Notes: generated from the letters alone by a model not told the origin. Shown: positions 1-5,458, counted from the stretch's first letter. The stretch is DNA of 5,477 bases from Acidimicrobiales bacterium (GCA_020631315.1 JAHDHM010000258.1:1-5477); one strand, 5' to 3'. Program-made: numbers and translations.

Positions 1-782
1 CGGGCGACCTGCACCTCGTTCGGGCTCCCGGGGCTGGCGGTGCGAGCGAGCACGTCGCGGACCGCCAGGACGTCATCGGGGTCGGTCCTCACGTAGATCG
101 CCGAGGGCAGCCCTTTCACGTCGAACAGGTCGCGGGCGGCCGGCAGGCCGATCAGCGCCGCTCGGTCGATGTCGGGATTCAGCGGCAGCGGCTCGTAGAT
201 GCCGATGACGGCGAACCATCGGCCACCGAGCCAGATTCGAGGACCGTCGTCGACGTCGCTGATGCCGAGACGTTCGGCCGCGACGGCACCCAGCACGACC
301 GTGGGGAGGTGTTCACTGGCGGCATCGTGCGACCGGCCGGAGCGCAGCTCGGCTCCGAGCGTCGCCGCCAGGTTCGTCTCCGACCCGAACACCTCGATGC
401 CGTTGCGGCGGCTCGTGTCGACCTGATCGCTGCGGTGGGCGGTCGCAGCCAACTTGCTGAGCGACGTCGCTTCGTCCACTGGGCCGATGCGGCGGATCAT
501 CGCTGGCGCGTCCGGCGACAACGTGGCGCTGTCGCCGAACACGCTCTGGCCGGGTCGCACCTGCAACAGGTTCGTGCCGAGACGGTCGAGCTCGGCGAGC
601 AGATCGGCCCTGCTGGATGCCGAGATGCCCATGACGGCGACCATCGAGGCGATCCCGATCGCGATGCCGAGGGCGGTGAAGGCGGTGCGGGCCCGGCGGG
701 TGCGCAGGCCCATGGTGCCGGTGCTGAGCACGTCGCTCGGGCGCAGCCGCGAGCGCCATGGGCCTCGTGTGCGGCGTGTCAT
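1..782 (-). CDS. MacB/FtsX-type ABC transporter permease, partial (C-terminus outside window)
   Basis: Membrane subunit of the ABC system encoded upstream. About 260 residues are visible by translating the minus strand from ATG 782-780; the frame stays open to the left edge, so the C-terminus is missing. After a basic N-terminus (MTRRTRGPWR) and an Arg-rich stretch near residues 27-32, one hydrophobic segment at about 33-54 (core LGIAIGIASMVAVMGISAS) is transmembrane helix 1. Residues about 56-260 match the extracytoplasmic MacB-PCD-like domain that precedes the FtsX core, with the family-like stretch LDRLGTNLLQVRPG at 66-78. The three C-terminal helices expected for the family would lie outside the window. 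The start overlaps the ATPase stop as ATGA, and AAGGA at 795-791 sits 8 nt upstream, which fixes this start. By family, such permeases couple ATP hydrolysis to periplasmic or extracellular conformational change rather than forming a classical channel. Substrate unknown. Confidence 0.9.
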   Translation of the reverse strand, partial: MTRRTRGPWRSRLRPSDVLSTGTMGLRTRRARTAFTALGIAIGIASMVAVMGISASSRADLLAELDRLGTNLLQVRPGQSVFGDSATLSPDAPAMIRRIGPVDEATSLSKLAATAHRSDQVDTSRRNGIEVFGSETNLAATLGAELRSGRSHDAASEHLPTVVLGAVAAERLGISDVDDGPRIWLGGRWFAVIGIYEPLPLNPDIDRAALIGLPAARDLFDVKGLPSAIYVRTDPDDVLAVRDVLARTASPGSPNEVQVA

Positions 783-1516
783 GGTGCGGTTCCTTCCAGC
801 ACGAGATCGGCCGGCTGGCCGGTGCCGTCTGCAGTGTCGGATTCCAGCCGGCCGTCGCGGACAGCGACCCGGCGCGGGAGCTCGTCGGCGAGCTCGCGGT
901 CGTGTGTGATGACGAGGATCGTCGAGCCCTCGCGATGCAGCGCGTGCAGCAGCTCGACGATCTCGGCCGAGGTGGCGGTGTCGAGGTTGCCGGTCGGCTC
1001 GTCCGCGAGGACGATCGCAGGGTCTCCGACGAGCGCTCGCGCGATCGCCACGCGCTGGCGCTCACCACCGGAGAGTTCGTTCGGCCGGTGGCCCATCCGG
1101 TGGCCGAGACCCACGCGCTCGAGTGCCTGGATGCTGCGTTCTCGACGCTGTCGACGGCCAACGCCCCGGTACAGCAGGCCGGTGGCGACGTTCTCGACCG
1201 CCGACATGCCGGCGAGAAGGTGGAACTGTTGGAACACGAACCCGATCTGGGCCGCACGCAGCCCGGCGAGCGCCGAGTCGCTCAGGCGTCGGGTGTCGAC
1301 ACCGGTCACGTGAAGCGATCCCGACGTGGGCCGATCGAGCGTGCCGATGAGGTTCATCAGCGTCGACTTGCCGCTGCCGGACGGACCGACGATGGCCACG
1401 AGTTCACCACGGGCGATCTGGAGGGAGACGCCGTCGATGGCCCGGACGGGAGGGACACCCGGGTACTCACGGACGACGTCTCGCAGCTCCAGAACCGCCT
1501 CACGGTCGGGATGCAT
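779..1516 (-). CDS. ABC transporter ATP-binding protein, MacB/LolD type
   Basis: Cytoplasmic ATPase of 245 residues, normal length for a stand-alone MacB/LolD-like subunit. All nucleotide-binding motifs are intact: Walker A GPSGSGKST at 44-52, Q-loop FVFQQ at 93-97, signature LSGGERQR at 148-155, Walker B IVLADEPTGNLD at 168-179 with catalytic E173, and switch His H205 in LVITHD. The sequences ADEPTGNLD and FQQFHLL are characteristic of the exporter clade that partners FtsX-like permeases (LolD, MacB, FtsE relatives), not of importers. The start overlaps the adaptor stop in TGATG. Only a weak GGGGG at 1527-1523 precedes it, so translation probably depends on ribosomes finishing the adaptor gene. 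Its own stop overlaps the permease start (ATGA). It should energise the permease encoded downstream. The family is certain; the substrate cannot be read from this subunit. Confidence 0.97.
   Translation of the reverse strand: MHPDREAVLELRDVVREYPGVPPVRAIDGVSLQIARGELVAIVGPSGSGKSTLMNLIGTLDRPTSGSLHVTGVDTRRLSDSALAGLRAAQIGFVFQQFHLLAGMSAVENVATGLLYRGVGRRQRRERSIQALERVGLGHRMGHRPNELSGGERQRVAIARALVGDPAIVLADEPTGNLDTATSAEIVELLHALHREGSTILVITHDRELADELPRRVAVRDGRLESDTADGTGQPADLVLEGTAP
791..795 (-). promoter_or_regulatory. Ribosome binding site deciding the permease start
   Basis: The minus strand reads GGAAGGAA; its AAGGA core lies 8 nt before the ATG at 782-780, inside the end of the ATPase gene. It supports the ATGA overlap as the true permease start. 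Confidence 0.7.
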
Positions 1517-2592
1517 CAGGCACCCCCGAACGTGTCGTCGGGGACGAGGACCTCGTCGCCCGGAGCGAAGTCGCCGTCGACGGCGGCGACGTCGTCGACG
1601 ACGTTCAGGATGTCGACGGCCCGGAGTTCCCGGCCTGCCGGCGTCATGACCTCGAGCCCGTAGCCGCCACCGGCGAGCGCGAGCACTGCCCGCACCTCGA
1701 CCAGCAGCGCGCCGCGCTCGAGCACACGAGTCGATGCGACCTTCACCCGATCCACGTCGTCGCCGAGACGGCCGTCGGCCTCGATGGTGAGCCGGATCTT
1801 CTGGGAGCCGTCGTCGCCGAGCACGTTCTCCTGATCGACGATCGTGCCGCTGAGCTGCTGGCCGCCGGCTTCGAGAGTGACCGCGCCACCGTCGGGGTAG
1901 GCCGCCCGGTCACGGGTCGCGACGTCGGTGGTGATGCGCTGCGTCGACTCCGTCACACGGAGGCCGGCGAAGTCGGTGCCGACTCGAGGTTCGTCGTCGA
2001 TCCGTACCGACGTGGGAGAGAAGACGAGCTGAGTCCGATCGACCGAACCGGTCTGGGCTCGGCCCGTCGCCTTCTGCCACTCCTTCACGGCCCGTCGGGT
2101 GCTCTGCCCGAAGGTGCCGTCGGCGTCGAGGCGCTCCTTGTCGTCGTGACCCGCGGCGAGGAGGAACTCCTGCAGCTGGCGGACGTCGTCGCCGTTCATG
2201 AACTTGCCGCTGGCATCTCGACGGAACTCGAGTGTTCGGTACATCGGCGTGTCGCCGTGTGCCATCTGCACCGGGAGGTTGTCGACCCAGATGAGCGTGT
2301 CGCCCGAGCGAACGACCGCGCCCTCATCATGGCGCTTCGTCACCGTGCCGGTCGCGTCGATCGGCATCGTCCAGGCTTCGCCGTGATCCACTCTGGCGGT
2401 GGTCTCCTTGTCTTCGACGAGGTCGCCGCTGCGGATCGTCGTGGTCGGCTGGGTGTCGACCTGTGGGGAGTCGACCGTGTCGTCGTCGTCACTCTGGGCT
2501 GCGACCGAGTCGTCGTTCGCGAACCAAATGCCGGTGCTGATGGCGCCGGCGGCGACCAGCGCGGCCGCCCCTGTGGTCAGTCGGCGCCCCAT
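1516..2592 (-). CDS. Membrane-anchored peptidoglycan-binding adaptor (HlyD/MacA-like periplasmic adaptor)
   Basis: A 358-residue extracytoplasmic adaptor. The N-terminus MGRRLTTGAAALVAAGAI, with a hydrophobic stretch at about 6-24, is a signal anchor, followed by an acidic linker (DDDD at 35-38). Residues about 70-125 include TGTVTKRHDEGAVVRSGD, like the lipoyl/barrel half of membrane fusion proteins, then PVQMAHGDTPMYRTL. A peptidoglycan-binding-1 domain spans about 134-190 (DVRQLQEFLLAAGH, DGTFGQSTRRAVKEWQ, TGSVDRTQLVF). Beta-rich C-terminal residues 200-358 end in GDEVLVPDD, typical of HlyD-type adaptors. No long heptad-patterned hairpin is visible. The reading frame is open to an earlier ATG at 2646, but I chose 2592: it gives a proper signal sequence, overlaps the lipoprotein stop as TGATG, and has AGGAG at 2605-2601 8 nt upstream. 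It probably links the ABC permease to the cell wall. Confidence 0.88.
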   Translation of the reverse strand: MGRRLTTGAAALVAAGAISTGIWFANDDSVAAQSDDDDTVDSPQVDTQPTTTIRSGDLVEDKETTARVDHGEAWTMPIDATGTVTKRHDEGAVVRSGDTLIWVDNLPVQMAHGDTPMYRTLEFRRDASGKFMNGDDVRQLQEFLLAAGHDDKERLDADGTFGQSTRRAVKEWQKATGRAQTGSVDRTQLVFSPTSVRIDDEPRVGTDFAGLRVTESTQRITTDVATRDRAAYPDGGAVTLEAGGQQLSGTIVDQENVLGDDGSQKIRLTIEADGRLGDDVDRVKVASTRVLERGALLVEVRAVLALAGGGYGLEVMTPAGRELRAVDILNVVDDVAAVDGDFAPGDEVLVPDDTFGGA

Positions 2593-3305
2593 CAGCTGTT
2601 CTCCTCGGAGAACATGGCGTCGATCTCCTCGAAGACCTTCTCGCATTCGTCGAGGGCTGCTTCGAAACCGGTGCCGTCCGGGTCGTTCGGGTCGGACTCG
2701 ATCTGGAAGCTGATGCCGCCTCCCTCGCCCGCGGTCTCGATCGGGAAGCCCTGTTCACGCATGCACTCGCCGAAGGCGAGTTCCGCGTCGGCCATCGCCG
2801 CTTCCTGCTCCGGCGACATGTCGAAGTCGCCGAACGCGTCACCGAGCAGGGCACCGCACTCATCCATCGCCGCCTCGAACTCGTCGAAGGACTCGTCGGA
2901 CCTGCCGTCGATCTCGATCATCTGCGCCTCGCCATCGCCGTCGCCGATGGCGCCGCCGCTGATCGACTCGCCGTCGGGCGAGCCGAAGCTGGCCTGAATG
3001 CCTTTGTCCTCGAGGCACTGCTCGAACGCGAGCTGGGCCTGTTCGGGCGTGAGCTCGTCACGGGCTGTGTCGTCGGGGGCTGGGTCGTCGGCGGCTGGGT
3101 CGTCGAGGGTGTCGCCGTTCGTCGGAGCCTCCTCGCTGGTGGCCGGCGCGAGCGACGCGACCGAACGGTCATCGGTCGCAGCGCTCGAGCCGCCGCAGGC
3201 AGCGGTGATCAGCGCGAGCGCGGCGATCGCGGCGGCGAACCGACGCTGAATGGGCGGTTCCGGTGCCGTCGGTCGGTTCTGGTCTTTCGGACTGGTGGGG
3301 GTCAT
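2592..3305 (-). CDS. Secreted lipoprotein with two repeated Cys-pair modules, first gene of the ABC operon
   Basis: A 237-residue predicted lipoprotein of unknown function. A polar N-terminus leads to RRF, then a hydrophobic stretch at about 23-36 ending in LITAAC; C37 is the likely lipidated cysteine (Thr at -3 is not ideal, but GGSS follows as in many actinobacterial lipoproteins). A low-complexity acidic linker (65-85, DDP repeats) follows. Then come two related modules: 86-150 (LAFEQCLEDKGI ... FEAAMDEC) and 164-221 (LAFGECMREQGF ... FEAALDEC), with cysteine pairs C97/C150 and C181/C221 that could form disulfides outside the cell. The CMREQGF-like motif resembles small actinobacterial lipoproteins that I recall beside similar ABC operons; this is memory, not a search. 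The frame opens at 3356, but ATG 3305 has AGGAG 7 nt upstream (3317-3313) and was preferred. The protein may sense or bind a ligand for the transporter (inference). Confidence 0.85.
   Translation of the reverse strand: MTPTSPKDQNRPTAPEPPIQRRFAAAIAALALITAACGGSSAATDDRSVASLAPATSEEAPTNGDTLDDPAADDPAPDDTARDELTPEQAQLAFEQCLEDKGIQASFGSPDGESISGGAIGDGDGEAQMIEIDGRSDESFDEFEAAMDECGALLGDAFGDFDMSPEQEAAMADAELAFGECMREQGFPIETAGEGGGISFQIESDPNDPDGTGFEAALDECEKVFEEIDAMFSEENS
2598..2613 (-). promoter_or_regulatory. Ribosome binding site of the adaptor gene inside a perfect inverted repeat
   Basis: The minus-strand sequence GTTCTCCGAGGAGAAC is a perfect inverted repeat that contains the AGGAG (2605-2601) of the adaptor gene. 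In RNA it could form six base pairs with a CGAG loop, placing GAG of the ribosome binding site in the stem. The element lies within the last codons of the lipoprotein gene. Ribosomes translating that gene would open it, which would couple the two genes. The repeat and ribosome binding site are seen directly; the regulatory role is inference. Confidence 0.55.
3069..3113 (-). repeat. 15-bp imperfect tandem repeat coding for DDP linker repeats
   Basis: Three successive 15-bp units begin at 3069, 3084 and 3099; the first two differ at one base (GTCGTCGGGGGCTGG and GTCGTCGGCGGCTGG on the plus strand) and the third is degenerate. They encode the pentads TLDDP, AADDP and APDDT in the acidic linker between the lipidated cysteine and the first Cys module. 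Because the period is a multiple of three, copy-number change would lengthen or shorten the tether without breaking the frame. Confidence 0.75.
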
Positions 3306-3312
3306 CAGGCGT

Positions 3313-3317
3313 CTCCT
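3313..3317 (-). promoter_or_regulatory. Ribosome binding site deciding the lipoprotein start
   Basis: The minus strand reads AGGAG, then 7 nt, then ATG at 3305-3303. No comparable site was noted before the upstream in-frame ATG at 3356, so the shorter protein is favoured. The rejected 17-residue extension is also very Arg-rich and would displace the signal peptide from the N-terminus. Confidence 0.8.
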
Positions 3318-3381
3318 CGAGCGTCGGGCCCCTCGTCGAGAGGCTGTGGGAAGCACGATGACGAACCGGTTGTGAGGCCGG

Positions 3382-3410
3382 TCTGAGCGAATCTGAGCGG
3401 CGTCTGAGTG
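3382..3410. promoter_or_regulatory. Three phased direct repeats, probable response-regulator operator
   Basis: Plus-strand TCTGAGCG at 3382-3389, TCTGAGCG at 3392-3399 and TCTGAGTG at 3403-3410 are spaced 10 and 11 bp start to start, about one helical turn. Read toward the ABC operon they are CRCTCAGA repeats lying 77-105 nt upstream of the lipoprotein ATG. OmpR/PhoB-family response regulators bind tandem direct repeats with this spacing, often to activate envelope-stress operons; that family assignment is inference. The third copy ends 11 nt before the plus-strand gene's first ATG, so the same site could also affect that gene, for example by blocking it. No regulator gene lies in the window. 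Confidence 0.6.
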
Positions 3411-3421
3411 CGAGTTCCGCG

Positions 3422-4504
3422 ATGCTCTGTGGCGTGACGTTCGAGTTCGAAGTCCTGGGTCGTCCGCTGACCGACGGCGTGGTCACGATCCGCGATCGCG
3501 TCGACGCCGATGTGCCGGTGTTGGTCGCCGGACGGGATGCCGAGTCCGCCCGCTTTCTCGGCCCCGAGCACCCTGAGCCCGACCCGCTCGCCGTCATCGA
3601 GGTCGACGGAACGACGGTGGGATGGGTCGACTACGACGTCGGCCGGGAGTGGCTCGTCGACGGCGAGGTCAACATCGGCTACGGCTGCTTCCCGCAGCAT
3701 CGGGGGAACGGGTACGTCCAGCGAGCGCTGCGGCTGCTCTGTTCGTTCCTCGACGAACGGCAGGGCTTTCGTTGCGCGACGCTGCTCATCGATGCCGACA
3801 ACGCGCCGTCGCTTGCGATCGCACAGGCGTGCGAGTTCACCGAAGCCCCCGTGCACGCTTCCGCCCCGGCCGGCGAGATCTTCTTCCGGCGACCGGCGCG
3901 CTCGCCGTTCTCGGCGGAGCGGGCCTACTACGAGGCTGAGGCAGCGCAACGGCTGAGGCCGACGATGAGTGCGTTCCGACTCGAGCTGAGCGCCGGCTTC
4001 GCCGAGCTGCTCGTGTCGGAGGGGCGCACCTCGGTGGTCGACATGGGTGCAGGACCCGCTTCGGACGGCGACGCCTTCGCCGCAGCCGGGATCTCGTACG
4101 TCGGTCTCGACCTGGCACACGGCAACTCGCTGCTGGCGCGTGAGGCCGGACACCGGGCGGTGACCGCATCACTGGATGCGCCGCCGTTTCGGCCCGACGC
4201 CTTCGATGCGCTCTGGTCCGGCAGCACGTTGATGCACGTCCCCGAGTCGCTGATCGTGTCAGCCGTACGAGCGATGGTCGAGGCGGTCGTGTCAGGCGCC
4301 CCGGTGCTGATCGGCATGTGGGGTGGCGAGTCGGCTGACCATCACACCGGCGGCATCGAGGGCCAGCGCCGGCGGTTCCGGCACCGGCCGCTCGACCACA
4401 ACCTCGGCCTCCTCACCCAGGTGCTGGCCGACGTCGTCGGCGAGGTCCACCGGTTCGAACAACACGAGCACGAGTACCAGGTCATCCGGGCCCGAGTCCG
4501 CTGA
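3422..4504 (+). CDS. GNAT acyltransferase - class I SAM methyltransferase fusion protein
   Basis: A 360-residue predicted cytoplasmic protein with two enzyme domains in one frame. Residues about 20-156 are GNAT-like: strands VTIRDR and LAVIEVDGTTVGWVDY, then the acetyl-CoA pyrophosphate loop QHRGNGY (92-98) followed by helix VQRALRLLCSFL, and a motif-B-like end DADNAPSLAIAQACEF. A linker at about 157-185 leads to a Rossmann-like methyltransferase: motif I VVDMGAGPASDGDAF (205-219), acidic D230 ending strand 2 (YVGLDLAHGNSLLAR), FDALWSGSTLMHVPES (261-276) and VLIGMWGGES (295-304). In motif I the third glycine of GxGxG is Ala, so SAM binding should be confirmed. No strong ribosome binding site precedes ATG 3422; GTG 3434 (giving MTFEFEVLG) is an equally plausible leaderless start. 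The substrate and order of reactions are unknown; dual modification of one small molecule or protein is possible (inference). Confidence 0.85.
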   Translation: MLCGVTFEFEVLGRPLTDGVVTIRDRVDADVPVLVAGRDAESARFLGPEHPEPDPLAVIEVDGTTVGWVDYDVGREWLVDGEVNIGYGCFPQHRGNGYVQRALRLLCSFLDERQGFRCATLLIDADNAPSLAIAQACEFTEAPVHASAPAGEIFFRRPARSPFSAERAYYEAEAAQRLRPTMSAFRLELSAGFAELLVSEGRTSVVDMGAGPASDGDAFAAAGISYVGLDLAHGNSLLAREAGHRAVTASLDAPPFRPDAFDALWSGSTLMHVPESLIVSAVRAMVEAVVSGAPVLIGMWGGESADHHTGGIEGQRRRFRHRPLDHNLGLLTQVLADVVGEVHRFEQHEHEYQVIRARVR

Positions 4505-4536
4505 GCGGCGATGCGGGCACTGTTGGCGCCGCGACC

Positions 4537-4542
4537 TACGGT
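4537..4542 (+). promoter_or_regulatory. Leaderless-type -10 element for the haloalkane dehalogenase gene
   Basis: TACGGT fits the TANNNT -10 pattern and ends 7 nt before the A of ATG 4550, which would make that A the first transcribed base. This arrangement is typical of leaderless genes in actinobacteria. No Shine-Dalgarno sequence is visible before 4550 and no clear -35 was found. The site favours 4550 over the upstream in-frame ATG at 4511, because the upstream start would lie outside the transcript. Confidence 0.6.
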
Positions 4543-4549
4543 CGGGACC

Positions 4550-5458
4550 ATGCAGACCGTTCGCACGCCCGATGCCCGCTTCGAGAACCTGCCGGGCTAC
4601 GACTTCGCCCCGAACTACACCGAGATCGACGATCAGGACGGCGGCACCTTGCGCGTCCACTGGCTCGATGAAGGACCGGCCGACGGACCGGTCGTGCTCT
4701 GCATGCACGGCGAGCCGTCGTGGAGCTACCTGTACCGCAAGATGATCCCCGTGCTGGTCGACGCCGGGTGCCGGGTGATCGCCCCGGACCTCGTCGGCTT
4801 CGGCAAGAGCGACAAGCCGACCGAGCACTCGGACTACACGTTCGCCCGTCACGTCGAGTGGATGCGCCAGCTGCTGTTCGACCACCTCGACCTGAACGGC
4901 ATCACGTTCTTCGGTCAGGACTGGGGCGGCATGATCGGCCTGCGGCTCGTCGGTGAGCACCCGGACCGGTTCGATCGGGTGATCATCGGCAACACGGGCC
5001 TTCCCACAGGCGACACTCCGCCGAGCGAGGCGTTCATGAACTGGCGCACGTTCAGCCAGACGGTCGAGGACTTCGCCGTTGGCTTCATGCTCCAGATGGC
5101 GTCGACGACCGAGCTGAGCGACGCCGAGGTCGCGGCCTACGACGCCCCGTTCCCCGACGACACCTTCAAGGCCGGCGCACGCATCTTCCCGACACTCGTG
5201 CCGATCACGCCCGACGATCCCGCAGCGGTCGCGAACCGAGCAGCGTGGGAGACCTTCGTCGCGTGGGAGAAGCCGTGGATCCTGTGCTTCAGCGACAGCG
5301 ACCCGGTCACCGCCGGCGGCGAGAAGGCGTTCATCGGACGAGTGCCCGGCGCCGAGGGTCAGCCCCACGTGACCGTCGAAGGCGCCGGCCACTTCTTCCA
5401 GGAAGACGCCGGCCCACAGCTCGCACAGATCGTCATCGACGCTGTTGCTCGCAGCTGA
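4550..5458 (+). CDS. Haloalkane dehalogenase, DhlA-like subfamily I
   Basis: A 302-residue cytoplasmic alpha/beta-hydrolase predicted to hydrolyse carbon-halogen bonds of haloalkanes, giving alcohol plus halide. The match to Xanthobacter DhlA (about 310 residues) starts at the N-terminus (VRTPDARFENLPGYDFAPNY), which supports ATG 4550. Visible residues: oxyanion region HGEPSW at 53-58; nucleophile D124 with halide-binding W125 in GQDWGG; second halide-binding Trp probably W165 in the cap (FMNWRTF); catalytic acid D251 in SDSDPV; catalytic base H281 in GAGHFFQE. E56, D124 and W125 even keep DhlA numbering. Other shared stretches are SYLYRKMIPV, RVIAPDLVGFGKSDKP and AAYDAPFPD. The gene lies 45 bp after the fusion gene and probably uses its own leaderless promoter. 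No other dehalogenation gene is in the window, and preferred substrates cannot be predicted. A related hydrolase with another substrate is the main alternative, but the Trp pair argues for halide chemistry. Confidence 0.93.
   Translation: MQTVRTPDARFENLPGYDFAPNYTEIDDQDGGTLRVHWLDEGPADGPVVLCMHGEPSWSYLYRKMIPVLVDAGCRVIAPDLVGFGKSDKPTEHSDYTFARHVEWMRQLLFDHLDLNGITFFGQDWGGMIGLRLVGEHPDRFDRVIIGNTGLPTGDTPPSEAFMNWRTFSQTVEDFAVGFMLQMASTTELSDAEVAAYDAPFPDDTFKAGARIFPTLVPITPDDPAAVANRAAWETFVAWEKPWILCFSDSDPVTAGGEKAFIGRVPGAEGQPHVTVEGAGHFFQEDAGPQLAQIVIDAVARS

Larger units (their letters stand above)
3306..3421. promoter_or_regulatory. Divergent intergenic control region
   Basis: These 116 bases separate the minus-strand ABC operon from the plus-strand GNAT-methyltransferase gene and must hold any promoter of the operon. 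The region contains the ribosome binding site of the lipoprotein gene and three direct repeats (listed separately). The dinucleotide TA does not occur anywhere in it, so no TANNNT -10 element can be assigned on either strand. A short inverted pair ACCGG/CCGGT (3365-3369 and 3378-3382) is too small to interpret. Confidence 0.6.

Noticed and set aside
309..1313. 334-codon plus-strand open frame opposite the permease and ATPase genes
   Set aside because: Arg/Ala/Ser-rich shadow translation; the opposite strand holds every ABC ATPase motif and a typical permease N-terminus.
2593..2646. Longer adaptor start at ATG 2646
   Set aside because: It would add 18 charged residues before the signal anchor and lies deep inside the lipoprotein gene. 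ATG 2592 has both an overlap junction and a ribosome binding site.
2676..2710. EF-hand-like calcium loop in the lipoprotein (DPNDPDG)
   Set aside because: The glycine and acidic residues do not fall at the required positions of the 12-residue loop when aligned.
2146..2997. 283-codon plus-strand open frame opposite the adaptor and lipoprotein genes
   Set aside because: It is Ser/Pro/Val-rich low-complexity translation spanning the junction of two well-supported minus-strand genes, with no start signal.
3306..3421. Consensus -10/-35 promoters for the divergent genes
   Set aside because: TTGTGA at 3370-3375 resembles a -35, but no TANNNT lies at a usable distance; the region lacks TA entirely.
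3305..4153. 282-codon minus-strand open frame opposite the fusion gene
   Set aside because: No domain signature is visible, and it covers the GNAT and methyltransferase motifs on the plus strand. It would also run through the divergent control region.
4292..5392. 366-codon open frame on the minus strand, antisense to the dehalogenase gene
   Set aside because: It overlaps a protein with an intact catalytic set on the other strand. Its translation is rich in Arg, Asp, Val and His with no recognisable domain, as expected for the antisense frame of a high-GC gene.
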